Source: Paenibacillus glycanilyticus (GTDB taxonomy: Bacteria > Bacillota > Bacilli > Paenibacillales > Paenibacillaceae). Taken from it: a stretch of 62,016 nt of DNA. Numbering within the stretch: the first letter of the stretch is position 1; every line of letters starts with the position of its first letter. Location: contig NZ_JAMBNP010000021.1 in assembly GCF_023715145.1 (NCBI RefSeq), positions 1 through 62,016 of the forward strand, in the 5' to 3' direction. This document shows positions 25,201 to 33,613 of the stretch, one piece after another. Below the pieces are notes generated by a model. The model was not told the DNA's origin and ran no database searches. It saw only the letters and a list, made by a program, of their open reading frames with translations. Made by a program: the position numbers and the translations under genes.

Positions 25201-27993
25201 GCCTGCCGCTTGGCCTTTGTCATAATATTTCCAAGTCGATTTCTCGGCGATCAACGGTTCATGATTCAAGTTATTGTCGATCTCAGCCGAATAATCCGTT
25301 GTTGGAGGAGCCGCGCTTGCTTTGGCACCCCAGCTGTAATTAGGCGTCTTGCTCATTTGGAACTCCAACGTGCCGCCAGCCATCAGATCCTCGAACGAAA
25401 TCCAGGATTGATCGAAGCTCTTGCCGTTCAGCTCTGCGGATTGGATGAAACGGTTCTCGCTGGAGACGCCGTTTGCCTTGATCGTCAGCGTCTTGCCGCT
25501 ACCCATATGCAGCTTCACTTCGGAGAAGATCGGCGAGCCGATCAGGAAGTAAGCATCGCCCGGGTTGCCAGGGAACAGGCCCAATGCGCTGAAGACGTAC
25601 CAGGAGGACATGCCGCCTGCGTCATCGTCCATGGAAGGCAAATAACCTTCCGGATCGTCGCGATACACACGGGATTTGATCGGATAGGCGTAATTCCCGT
25701 GGTTATGATATTTCTGCGTCACAACCTCCGTCGTGAACTGTCTAGCGTAATATTGCGTCAAATACGGATAACCCAGGTAGTTGAAGAGATACGGAGCAGA
25801 AATATCTTCTTCATTGATCGCCATATACTCATCGATCTCGAAGAAATGCATCAGCTGCTTCGCCATCTCCGGCTTGCCGCCCATCAGATCGGCAAGGCCG
25901 TTAATATCCTGCGGTGCAGACCAGCGGTACTGCCACAGGTTGCCTTGGTAAGCATAACGGTCTACCGGCAAAATATCCCCGGCTCCAACCGTCGTGCCGT
26001 TTGGCGTAAAGAAGCCTGTTTTGACGCCCTTTTCATCCACCTGGTTCGGATTCCACAATTTCTTGTAGGCAAGGGCAAGCTCTTTGTACTTATCGTAAGT
26101 CGCTTTGTCGCCGATCAGCTCGGCCAGCTTCATCGGGAACGATGCGCTGTTCGCCTTCTCCAGCTTGCCGGAGATCTCTCCGTCGCTGATCGAGAAGTTG
26201 TCCGCGTCTACGGCCATTCCCTTAAGCGCCTTGTAGACGTCGAAGTCCCGGAACCCTTTGCCATAAGCATCGAGAATGACTTGACCGTTGAACTCATTGC
26301 GGACCGTCGGGCTTGGCCAATAGCCGTCGCCCCATTGGGTATAAGTGCCGCGGGTGCTGTACAGATCCACCAGCGATTTCACCATATTGTTGTAGCGCTC
26401 CGGCTCGAACAAGGAGAACATCGCGTATTTGCGGAAGTCATCCCATGTCGTCCAGCCATTGTAATACTCGAAATCTTCGCCCAGCTCGGAAGCCTGGCGG
26501 ATTGTATTCTCGTCTCTGCCTGCCTTGAACGTGCCAGCCGAGCTGGTAACGTTCTTAGGGCTCAGATAGGAATGGTACATTTGCGTGTAGAACACGCGTT
26601 TATTCTGTTCGTCCGCATCCGTAATCTCAACCTTGTTGAGCACGTTGCTCCATGCCGCTCTAGCTTCCTCGTGACGGGCATCGAAATTCCAGTCCGCATA
26701 CTCGCCGCGTTCTGCTTGGGCTTGCTCTACGCTAATCGTGGAAAGGCCTACTTTTGCTTGAACCGTTTTGTCAGCTGCCGTGTTAAAGTTCAGCCATACG
26801 CCGCTGCTTGCGCCTTTGCGCTCCGCAACCGCGCCTACGGAATCCCCTTGCCACGAGCTGTAGGAATCGAAATCTTGATCGAATTGGATCGAATAATAGA
26901 TTGTATAATACCCGTGTCCGCATACGTTCTGAGATTTGATCATCCCCGTAATTTCATTGCTGCCCGTTACTTTCAGATTGGCATCCACCATGCCTGCGTA
27001 CGAATTGGACAGGTCGACCAGTACCGAGCCTTTATCCGTTCCTTCCGGGAACAGGTACTTGTGGAAACCAACGTTATCCGAAGAAGTCAATTGCACGTTA
27101 ATGCCGGATGCAAGCGTTACGCCATAAAAACCCGCGGATGCTTGCTCGCTGCTCTTATCGTACTTCTGCTTGTATTCCGCGACGTTCTTGGTGAAGTCGC
27201 GCGTCTCCGGCATAACCAGGATGTTGCCGCCTCCGCCGCTGCAGCCTACGCCGCTGAATCGCAGATGGGAGAAGCCCTTCAAATATTTGTTCTCGTAATA
27301 GTAACCGCTGAATGCTCCGCCATCGCTGTCCGGACCAAGCGATACCAGACCAAATGGCGTTGTGGGACCAGGATTTGTCTGGCCGTTATCGCCAAGCGTA
27401 TTAATGAAAGGATCTACATAATCGATTGGCGCCAGGTTTGTTTCCGGTGCGCTAGGAATTTGATCGGCGTCAACCCCGTATACCTCGAGCTCATAGACCC
27501 GGGCTACGTTGCCGTCCGAAGCAGCCTTATCGATGTACAGACGGATATAACGCGCGGCAAACGGTTCAACGAACCGGTCGACAATCGTTTGTACGTTGTT
27601 AGTCACAACGTCAACGTCAGTCCAAGTCTCGCCGTCGTCACTCTTTTGCAGCTTGAAGTTTTTCGTATTCCAGAATGGATTGGACTCATTGATCGCCGCG
27701 TTCTGAATCGTCCATTCGTTGATCATGTACTCTTTGCCCAAGTCGAGCTTGAGCCATTTTTTCGCAGCTGCGGTATTGTCGCACCATTTGGTATCGGTCT
27801 TTCCGTCAACAGCATTGCTTGCTTTCTCGTTCGCGTTACACTCGCCGGATGATGTTACTGTCGCGTTCAAAGCCACATTGCCGGTGGCTACTCCTACTAC
27901 CGGAGCCGCGTATGCCGTATTGGACGCTGCCGGCACCAGAAAGCTGGTAAGGCACAGCACGGTCATCGCTACCGCAAAAAGCTGTTTAAACAT
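22216..27993 (-). CDS. Secreted GH92 alpha-1,2-mannosidase with discoidin and CBM modules
   Basis: This 1925-residue exported enzyme has a signal peptide (about 1-30, ending AYA), an F5/8-type discoidin domain (about 40-175) and a GH92 catalytic region. The latter runs from YVDPFINTLGDNGQTNPGP near 192 to GGMSSWYVFSALGLFPGNPG near 805-820 and includes the calcium-dependent core typical of alpha-1,2-mannosidases. A jelly-roll module (about 905-1090) follows. Next comes a region shared with the upstream phosphatase (about 1095-1290), then a Pro-rich linker and four carbohydrate-binding-like modules in an A-B-A-B order (about 1375-1925). It lacks SLH motifs. ATG 27993 has AAGGAGG. Last gene of a three-gene operon, 29 bases behind the SLH gene. 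Mannan or glycoprotein mannose is the expected substrate. Confidence 0.92.
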   Translation of the reverse strand: MFKQLFAVAMTVLCLTSFLVPAASNTAYAAPVVGVATGNVALNATVTSSGECNANEKASNAVDGKTDTKWCDNTAAAKKWLKLDLGKEYMINEWTIQNAAINESNPFWNTKNFKLQKSDDGETWTDVDVVTNNVQTIVDRFVEPFAARYIRLYIDKAASDGNVARVYELEVYGVDADQIPSAPETNLAPIDYVDPFINTLGDNGQTNPGPTTPFGLVSLGPDSDGGAFSGYYYENKYLKGFSHLRFSGVGCSGGGGNILVMPETRDFTKNVAEYKQKYDKSSEQASAGFYGVTLASGINVQLTSSDNVGFHKYLFPEGTDKGSVLVDLSNSYAGMVDANLKVTGSNEITGMIKSQNVCGHGYYTIYYSIQFDQDFDSYSSWQGDSVGAVAERKGASSGVWLNFNTAADKTVQAKVGLSTISVEQAQAERGEYADWNFDARHEEARAAWSNVLNKVEITDADEQNKRVFYTQMYHSYLSPKNVTSSAGTFKAGRDENTIRQASELGEDFEYYNGWTTWDDFRKYAMFSLFEPERYNNMVKSLVDLYSTRGTYTQWGDGYWPSPTVRNEFNGQVILDAYGKGFRDFDVYKALKGMAVDADNFSISDGEISGKLEKANSASFPMKLAELIGDKATYDKYKELALAYKKLWNPNQVDEKGVKTGFFTPNGTTVGAGDILPVDRYAYQGNLWQYRWSAPQDINGLADLMGGKPEMAKQLMHFFEIDEYMAINEEDISAPYLFNYLGYPYLTQYYARQFTTEVVTQKYHNHGNYAYPIKSRVYRDDPEGYLPSMDDDAGGMSSWYVFSALGLFPGNPGDAYFLIGSPIFSEVKLHMGSGKTLTIKANGVSSENRFIQSAELNGKSFDQSWISFEDLMAGGTLEFQMSKTPNYSWGAKASAAPPTTDYSAEIDNNLNHEPLIAEKSTWKYYDKGQAAGEGWTEVNFDDSSWSAGQAMLGYDSYNKPATKVSYGPDANNKYVTTYFRKTFEAKDIDKILELDGSLIRDDGAVLYLNGHEVFRTNMPTGGVGYGTYANATVGDERDRVGFIIDPSYLVDGTNVLTAEIHQVNATSSDIAFEFSLEAVRELTIPAAPTNPVTDDKMNTIGWTPVEGIDSASDYQFSTDGGKSWRQATANPQTVGPLNYAPGEIQVRVMANLKENRAAGEALLSTEAYTSDVKWDVYDLKANIHQDGNMVVDVTGTLKGDYVDSAVVVFQLMDGKERAWVSSAVPVKTGSFDISQIYNVDASKYKVNVYLVNEFNGNIFESPLWLADPIVQQTEPGSLPDPEGPPVIEDPVPVPIPLPEPKPDEPETPEEPGNEMTVQFEDRAEWTPATHPDGKTLQTEAGNGGTVVAHTFNGAWLAYNVNFGSTGFNGVTVQYDAPTDKVPAGSKLEFRLGSETGELVGTVDLDDKNAGWGSYIATSAKLTKTLTGAQKLYVVMVAGTPNNLPYIGNFDWFKFEKIRSDYAKLELETYDEWTTDVNTGNGNTPLKTEAGKGGAGQQVANTFNGAWLAFKKMDFGSEGVDKFAVEYSGNTTNTYNNSAVEVRLGNPTGTLVGKVATPPTAGAWGTYATVSVNLTQKLTGIQDVYLVFTGTAAEGETGKKYIGNFDNAAFSLKAEEPEQPDQEQVTVQFEDKTDWNTALNTFNKQAMKIENNNGGKTIGNTYTGAWLGFKDVDFGSQKGKNQISIVYDAPTNRAPADVKAEIRLGSYDGTVVGTVSIPNTGSAWGQYNTVTADLNTTVKGKQDLYIVMTGSTTSDLLYVGNYDSFTLGYKSVRNDYAKLELESYDALTAERNPANSDPLGTEAGKGGAGKQVKNTFNGAWLAYKRMDFGTQGVNSFSVEYSSNSSNCFNNSAIEVRLGSPTGTLVGTIAVPPTAGSWGTYKVESGSLTQKLTGIQDVYLVLTGTSVTGETGKKYVGNFDNAAFSLKV

Positions 27994-28022
27994 TCGGATG
28001 GATCCTCCTTCTTTCCTCTTCC

Positions 28023-29609
28023 TTAAGGAAGCAGCCGATTAAGCATGACGGCGACTTCCGCGCGCGTCACGGCTTGTTTCGGATGGAATAGCTTGCCGTC
28101 ACCTTCAATTAATCCCGCAGCCCATGCTTTCTCAACAGCATCCTTCGCCCAAGCGGAGATTTGCTTCGCATCCGTGAACGCCGAAGCTCCCTTGCCGGAT
28201 GATGTCAATTCGAAGTACTTCGCCGCACGCATCAGTGCAACAACCGCTTCTTCGCGGGTAATCGGATCATTTGGTCTAAATGCGCCGCCATAACCGTTCA
28301 CAATGCCAAGCTTAGCCGCGCGGGTTACCGCATCGGTATAATATTGACCGGCCGGTACATCCTTGAACGGATTTGTTCCTGCTTCAACGGAAGCTTTTTC
28401 CGTCCAATCCACCGTACGCATGATCATCGTAGCGAACTCCGCGCGGGTAATGTTGCGGCTTGGCGCGTAATGCTGCTCGTCCACGCCGGTAACGATATGC
28501 TTCGCGCTTAGCGCTTTAACAGCTTCTGCTGCCCAAGCCCATTTGCCGGAGAGATCCGCGAAGGTCTTGTTGTACTCAAGAATGGTATAGGTCGAGAAAT
28601 GATTGGTCTTGAACGTGAAGGTATCGCCTTTAAGCTTGCCGCCCACATATTCAAGCTTCGTGCCGTTCACATAATACACGCCGGCCAGATCGGAACCGAT
28701 CTGCTTCGCTTGGTCTGGAGTCAGCTTAAGCGTAACCTCGGCAGGCTTGTCCAGATTATGAATTTCCGTCACATTGCTGCCATTCACGGATTGAATGGTT
28801 GCCGAGATAACAACGCCTGTCGACGCATAATCCTTGTTCGCTTGAAGCGCTTTGTCGATAACGCTCTTGGCATCATTCGTCAGCAGCGTATTTACTACGA
28901 TGCGGATCTGCGCATTCGCCGAAGTGTCGGATGTCGCAAGGGATCCGGCCGGGAACCGGAGCGTCGAATTGCCGGAAATGATAATAAGATCCAGGTTCTT
29001 GTCTTTCAGCGTCTTCAGCGTCTCTGCCGGGAAGTTCAAGCTGCTGCCCGCATCACCAGTCGCCGCTGGCAGCTCTACCGTAACGGAGCCCTGCGCGCTA
29101 CTGATCGCGGAAGCTAAAGTGCCGCTGCCGAAAATATAACCGTCTTTGCCAAGCTCCGGCTTAATAACAGAGCCCGTTGAATCGCCGGCGTCGGCAGGAA
29201 TGGTAGTAGCAGGAGGTGTCGTCCCGCCGCCATTGCCCGGATCAGGGTTAGTACCGCCTTCGCCCAGCTTCTCGACCACCGAGAACGTCTTGTTCACGGA
29301 AGAGGAGCCGCTGCTCGCAACTACTTTATAGACGCCCCATGGCGCAAACTCTTGCGTCTCGGGAATCGTAATGGTTGAGGAATAAGTGCCTTCAGCAGGC
29401 TCAATAACATCCATATAAAAGGTCGTCTGGTTCGGACGGATGATCTTCAGGACCACATCGTCCTCTGCCGTTCCGGAGAACGTAATTTCACCGCCGCGCA
29501 GCACTTCCTTCGCGCTAAGATTAAGCGCGAAGGATGCTGCAGCCGCGTACCCGGTTGCCGGCAGGACAACGATAAACAACGCCAATAGGGCTGCCATAAC
29601 TTTTTTCAC
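28023..29609 (-). CDS. S-layer homology (SLH) domain protein
   Basis: This 528-residue exported protein has a signal peptide (about 1-24, ending AAA) and a beta-sandwich-like N-terminal part (about 25-115). A Gly/Pro/Thr linker and an Ala/Ser-rich middle domain (about 150-345) follow. Three SLH motifs (about 350-528) end it: FADLSGKWAWAAEAVKAL, FKDVPAGQYYTDAVTRA and FTDAKQISAWAKDAVEKA, each followed by an ITRAE- or VTRAE-type motif. The SLH triplet binds pyruvylated secondary cell-wall polymer. No enzyme domain is visible. It starts with GTG 29609. It lies between two large exported enzymes that have no SLH motifs, 26 and 29 bases away, so it may anchor or partner them. Confidence 0.88.
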   Translation of the reverse strand: MKKVMAALLALFIVVLPATGYAAAASFALNLSAKEVLRGGEITFSGTAEDDVVLKIIRPNQTTFYMDVIEPAEGTYSSTITIPETQEFAPWGVYKVVASSGSSSVNKTFSVVEKLGEGGTNPDPGNGGGTTPPATTIPADAGDSTGSVIKPELGKDGYIFGSGTLASAISSAQGSVTVELPAATGDAGSSLNFPAETLKTLKDKNLDLIIISGNSTLRFPAGSLATSDTSANAQIRIVVNTLLTNDAKSVIDKALQANKDYASTGVVISATIQSVNGSNVTEIHNLDKPAEVTLKLTPDQAKQIGSDLAGVYYVNGTKLEYVGGKLKGDTFTFKTNHFSTYTILEYNKTFADLSGKWAWAAEAVKALSAKHIVTGVDEQHYAPSRNITRAEFATMIMRTVDWTEKASVEAGTNPFKDVPAGQYYTDAVTRAAKLGIVNGYGGAFRPNDPITREEAVVALMRAAKYFELTSSGKGASAFTDAKQISAWAKDAVEKAWAAGLIEGDGKLFHPKQAVTRAEVAVMLNRLLP

Positions 29610-29635
29610 TGCACATTATCCTTTCTTTCCAGCCG

Positions 29636-32600
29636 TTATTGGAACAGCTTCGGTCTTGCCAATTGAACCGGCGTCTCATTCTTGCTGTCGAACTGGTTCA
29701 CGACGAATACCTTCACCTTGTAATCGGCTCCGGTTTCATTGAAGTACTGCGTCATCTCAAGCTTGGTCTTCTTGAGCGGCACGGCGCTGACGAGCAGCGG
29801 CTGCGGGTTATTCCCCTTCATCAATTGGAATACCACGTACGCATCATCCTCGTATTCCACGAGCGGCTCGACGTTAATGCTGACTTTCATTTGTTTGTCC
29901 CGTTCAATCTCGCCTGTCAGCAGGAACGTATCGCGGGTATCGTTCTTCGTGAACGCCTTCGTCGAAACGAGCGTCTTACCGGCAATAATGCCCTTCGCTT
30001 CGTTAGCCTTCACGCGAACCTGAACGGCTCCAGCAGCGAAGCTGCCATCGACGATAGGCTGCGGGTTCGCCGTTGCCGGCTTCCATGTTGTACCGTTATC
30101 CATGCTGTACTCGTAATCGGACACTTGAGCGTAATCCGCTGCATTCGTCCAGCCAAACGTGTTATGCGCGTCGTCCACTACCGGAGCTGTAGGAGCAGCC
30201 GGCTGATCGCCTGCGCTTGTCGCGATTTTGCCTTCCGAATTATCGCGTTTGTTAACGGCTTTCACGACAAATTCATAAGCTTGGTCAAGGTTTGTCTTCT
30301 CTACCACATATTGATAGCTAGCTTGACCTGCAACAGCCGGAATATAAACGCTCCAGTTGGCACCCAATTTGTCGTTCTTCTCGTAGATCCGGAAGCCTCT
30401 AACGCCTTCATCCTCCGGTTTATTCCACGTAATCGTGCGATTGCCGTTGACCGATTTGACTACATCCAATTGCTCGACCGGCTTTGGCTTCTCCTCGTCG
30501 CGAACAATCGTGTACGTATCAAACGGCGAAGTCTCTCCCGACATGAAGGAGTCAATCTTAAAGCTGTCCTCCGTCATGCTGACGCCGGAGAAGATCGCCT
30601 TCTTCGGCTGTTGGTATACCGCTGCATAGAAACGGTCGACACCGTCCTTCACATCGTAGAACTTCGTAGCAGCCGAGTTGTTAATCATGTAAAGCGTACC
30701 GTCAGGATTAACGGCTCTGCCTTGAGCGTCCGTCTTAACATTTTGAACCGGTTTATTGTCAAGCATCTGATAAGAACGCATGAAGGTATGGTCATGCCCT
30801 TGCAGCACGACGTCGATTCCGAGCTCATCGAAGACCGGATACAGCATTTTGCGCAGATCCAGGATATCGCCGTCAAGCGCGTGGTTGCCCACGGAATAAA
30901 TCGCTTTATGGAAACCAACGATCTTCCATTTCTTATCCGTCGTCGCTACCTCATGCTTCAGCCACTCAATCTCCTGCTTGAAGGAATCCTTCTGTCTCTG
31001 ATCCCAGCCCATATCCATCGTGTTGAGGACCATGATATGCGCATCGCCGTAGTCATACGCGTACACGCTTCCCGGCGGGAGCGGATCCTCAATGGAGTCA
31101 TTCGGGTAATTGAAATGATAATAATAGTTGTCGTTGTACGGACCTTCATGGTTGCCGACCGCCGCCATAATTGGGAGGTTCATCAGTATCGACTGCGGCT
31201 TCTTGAAGTAGTCCAGCCATTGCGACTCAAGAGCTCCCGCGTCAACCTGGTCACCGGTCATAAGCAGGAACCTTGCATCCGGGAATTTGGTAATGGCTTG
31301 CTGCATCGTGTTGCCCCATACATCGTAATCCTGCGAATTGGAGCCTTGCGAATCGGTCATGTACAAGAAGCTGAAGTCGTCCTCATTCTCCGCTTCCGTT
31401 GTGAACGAACCCGCTTCGCTCCAGTAACCGTCATTGCCGACGCGGTACTTGTAAGCCGTTCCCGGCTTTAAGCCTTCAACCAGCACTTTATGGCTGATGA
31501 ACGTCCCGGTCGTGCTGCTTGTAATCTTCAGGTTATTCAGTACGCGCGTTTCTTCCGGCTTGCCCACCACTCTGAGCTTGTTTGACGAGTCGAAGTTCTC
31601 ACCCGCCGGCACGAGTTCAACGATACTGTCCGTTGCGTTTGTCGGTGCGCTTTGAGGCTTATTGTAGGTGGTGTACCAAGCGAAGGCACGATTGATCTTC
31701 GCGTTCTTGTATAACGTCATCGCGATCGCATATGGCGTATAGTCGACTACCTCAGAAAAGTTGGTTGGACTGAAGACGAAGCTCTTCACAGCCGAACCAT
31801 CCTTATACTGCAAGCCGCCTTGCCCGTCATACGAGAGCTTCACCGATTGTCCTGGCAAAATCACGCTCGACAGGTCCATCGTTAAGCCGTTTGGCTTAGC
31901 GCCCTGCGCGATGGACTGAACCGGCACGGCTTGTCCATCAACCGTCACCGCAAGATGAGTATTGAGCTCAGCCGGCAGCTCTTTAAGATCCGAGATCATG
32001 TCGAGCAGCAGGGTTTTGCCGTCTGCCGCTACGCTTGCTGCCTTTGCTCCCGTATAATCCGCAGGCAGATAGAAAGCATTCTCGGGAATGATTTCCTTCG
32101 TAAGCGCAGGAGTCGACCAGCGCAGATACAGATTAGCGCCGCCGAAATCCTCGAAGTATTCAATCTTGATATCGTACTTGCGGTTGCCTTCCAGCGTAAC
32201 CGGGGTGCTTGTCTGCTCTTTATCCCAATCATTCACCCAGTGGTCGATAACAAGCTTATTATCGATCCATACGCGGAAGCCGTTGTCACCCATCATATAG
32301 AAGGTGTAGTCACCGGATGCCGGCGGCATGATCTGACCGGTCCAGCGTACGTTTGCGTTTTCTTCGACACCCGTCATCCCTTTCAGGACAGGGTTCAGGT
32401 CCGTGAAATTAATCAACGAATCAACTGTTGTTGCTTTATAGTCGCCGTAGGCAAAGTTGTTGCCCGAGCCTGTATTCAGGTAATACTCGCCGAGCAAGCC
32501 ATGTGCTTCACCCGGTTCTGCAGCCAAATCTGAGGTATCCTCTTGATTTGAATTGTCCGGTGCTTCAGGAGCTTCTTCGTTCTTGTCGAAGCCAATCGCC

Positions 32601-33160
32601 TCAAACTCATAGATTCTCGCGGCATAGAAACCGGTCTCGGAGTCCACTTCGCCCGGGTTCGTGATGGAAAGCTTGAAATATCTTGCCGTCACCGGCGTGT
32701 CCAGATCATGCGTCGTTGTGCCTTCCGTGTTACCGTCCACGGTTACGACCGGCGTCCAGTTGACATTGTCATCACTGGTTTGAATCGTAAAATCCTTCGT
32801 ATTGTACTGTCCCTCTTCGCCGCCTGCTCCGGCATGTCCAACAACAAACTTCTCTACGCTGACCTCCGAGCCGGCATCTACCTCCAGCCAATACGGATTC
32901 TCCGCAGTCGGCAGGCCATCATTTCCTTGGAACTGCCATTCACCGCTCTCTCTGTGTCCGTCAATGGCCAAGGACGGCGCGAACGCATCCGATACATAAC
33001 CGTTTGCCGTTGCGGTTACTCCCGCTCTCGCAAACACGTTCTCGGCGGATGTTCCGGCATTGGCATGCTGCACCATGAAATAACCTCCGGACGCGGCGAC
33101 CGACGTCCAAAGCGTCACAACGGCCAACATTCGGTTAGTCAGCTTATAACTTCTCTTCAC
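29636..33160 (-). CDS. Secreted discoidin-PA14-metallophosphoesterase
   Basis: This 1174-residue exported protein has a signal peptide (about 1-36), an F5/8-type discoidin domain (about 40-195) and a PA14 domain (about 220-365) containing YTFYMMGDNGFRVWIDNKLV. A linker, a purple-acid-phosphatase-like fibronectin domain and a calcineurin-type phosphoesterase (about 595-835) follow. The metal-site motifs are YMTDSQG, TGDQVD, VGNHEG, GFHKAIY and LQGHDHTF. A fibronectin domain and the C-terminal region shared with the GH92 enzyme close it. It starts with GTG 33160 behind TAGGAGG. First gene of the operon with the SLH and GH92 genes. Together they could remove phosphate and mannose from phosphomannan-like polymers. 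The substrate is inference. Confidence 0.9.
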   Translation of the reverse strand: MKRSYKLTNRMLAVVTLWTSVAASGGYFMVQHANAGTSAENVFARAGVTATANGYVSDAFAPSLAIDGHRESGEWQFQGNDGLPTAENPYWLEVDAGSEVSVEKFVVGHAGAGGEEGQYNTKDFTIQTSDDNVNWTPVVTVDGNTEGTTTHDLDTPVTARYFKLSITNPGEVDSETGFYAARIYEFEAIGFDKNEEAPEAPDNSNQEDTSDLAAEPGEAHGLLGEYYLNTGSGNNFAYGDYKATTVDSLINFTDLNPVLKGMTGVEENANVRWTGQIMPPASGDYTFYMMGDNGFRVWIDNKLVIDHWVNDWDKEQTSTPVTLEGNRKYDIKIEYFEDFGGANLYLRWSTPALTKEIIPENAFYLPADYTGAKAASVAADGKTLLLDMISDLKELPAELNTHLAVTVDGQAVPVQSIAQGAKPNGLTMDLSSVILPGQSVKLSYDGQGGLQYKDGSAVKSFVFSPTNFSEVVDYTPYAIAMTLYKNAKINRAFAWYTTYNKPQSAPTNATDSIVELVPAGENFDSSNKLRVVGKPEETRVLNNLKITSSTTGTFISHKVLVEGLKPGTAYKYRVGNDGYWSEAGSFTTEAENEDDFSFLYMTDSQGSNSQDYDVWGNTMQQAITKFPDARFLLMTGDQVDAGALESQWLDYFKKPQSILMNLPIMAAVGNHEGPYNDNYYYHFNYPNDSIEDPLPPGSVYAYDYGDAHIMVLNTMDMGWDQRQKDSFKQEIEWLKHEVATTDKKWKIVGFHKAIYSVGNHALDGDILDLRKMLYPVFDELGIDVVLQGHDHTFMRSYQMLDNKPVQNVKTDAQGRAVNPDGTLYMINNSAATKFYDVKDGVDRFYAAVYQQPKKAIFSGVSMTEDSFKIDSFMSGETSPFDTYTIVRDEEKPKPVEQLDVVKSVNGNRTITWNKPEDEGVRGFRIYEKNDKLGANWSVYIPAVAGQASYQYVVEKTNLDQAYEFVVKAVNKRDNSEGKIATSAGDQPAAPTAPVVDDAHNTFGWTNAADYAQVSDYEYSMDNGTTWKPATANPQPIVDGSFAAGAVQVRVKANEAKGIIAGKTLVSTKAFTKNDTRDTFLLTGEIERDKQMKVSINVEPLVEYEDDAYVVFQLMKGNNPQPLLVSAVPLKKTKLEMTQYFNETGADYKVKVFVVNQFDSKNETPVQLARPKLFQ

Positions 33161-33376
33161 TCCCGATTCCTCCTACTCTACCTAATGCTACTGCATCATA
33201 ATAAAGCAGATTAATTCATGGAGTGTAAAATAAATTTAAAGAAATAGTAAATGCAGGTTATTTATAATGATTATTTCAACTCATTATTCTAATTTATCTG
33301 AATGATAATTATTTATATTATATTTGTTATGTAATTTTTACATATTAATCACTTGTTCAATAAATAAATAATACTA

Positions 33377-33405
33377 TTATTACATCCATGTCACTTGGTA
33401 TTCAA
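33377..33405 (-). promoter_or_regulatory. Candidate promoter of the surface-enzyme operon
   Basis: On the minus strand TTGAAT (33405-33400), 17 bases and TAATAA (33382-33377) fit a vegetative promoter. The resulting leader is about 210 bases before GTG 33160. Confidence 0.45.
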
Positions 33406-33423
33406 TAAAAAATAGGCCTCATT

Positions 33424-33465
33424 TTAATAGATATAATCTTGGTGTACAAAGATTTTATCTATTAA
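33424..33465. promoter_or_regulatory. 17-bp-arm inverted repeat upstream of the promoter
   Basis: TTAATAGATATAATCTT (33424-33440) pairs with AAGATTTTATCTATTAA (33449-33465) with one mismatch around an 8-base spacer. It lies about 20 bases upstream of the -35 element, a typical place for a dimeric regulator. It could also form a cruciform or hairpin. Confidence 0.55.
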
Positions 33466-33553
33466 TTTTTCCTATTAAATGGGATATCCCCTGCTAGATT
33501 ACATGTTTAAAGGAGGTCTGTTATAGATGGGAGGGAGGCTTCGAAGGAAAAAA

Positions 33554-33606
33554 AAGCCGCTGTTCCGGCCGGGCTCATAACAAGCTCCGGCTCAAAACAG
33601 CGGCTT
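33554..33606 (-). terminator. Terminator of the MTHFR-like gene
   Basis: AACAGCGGCTT (33596-33606) pairs with AAGCCGCTGTT (33554-33564). Read on the minus strand the stem is followed by eight Ts, just behind the stop codon at 33614. An inner GAGC/GCTC pair stabilises the loop. Confidence 0.88.
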
Positions 33607-33613
33607 TATTATT

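Larger units (their letters stand above)
33161..33613. other. Long AT-rich control region upstream of the surface-enzyme operon
   Basis: These 450 bases are far more AT-rich than the flanking genes. They hold a promoter about 200 bases before the operon start, a large inverted repeat just upstream of it, and the terminator of the MTHFR-like gene at the right edge. A 17-codon plus-strand frame (33527-33580) with AAAGGAGG before its ATG is also present. No other gene is visible. Confidence 0.6.

Noticed and set aside
24814..27852. A 1012-codon open frame on the plus strand
   Set aside because: It is antisense to the GH92 gene, has no domain signature and arises from the codon bias of the real gene. 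The same holds for the long antisense frames at 60110-61921, 29639-31471 and 15966-17123.
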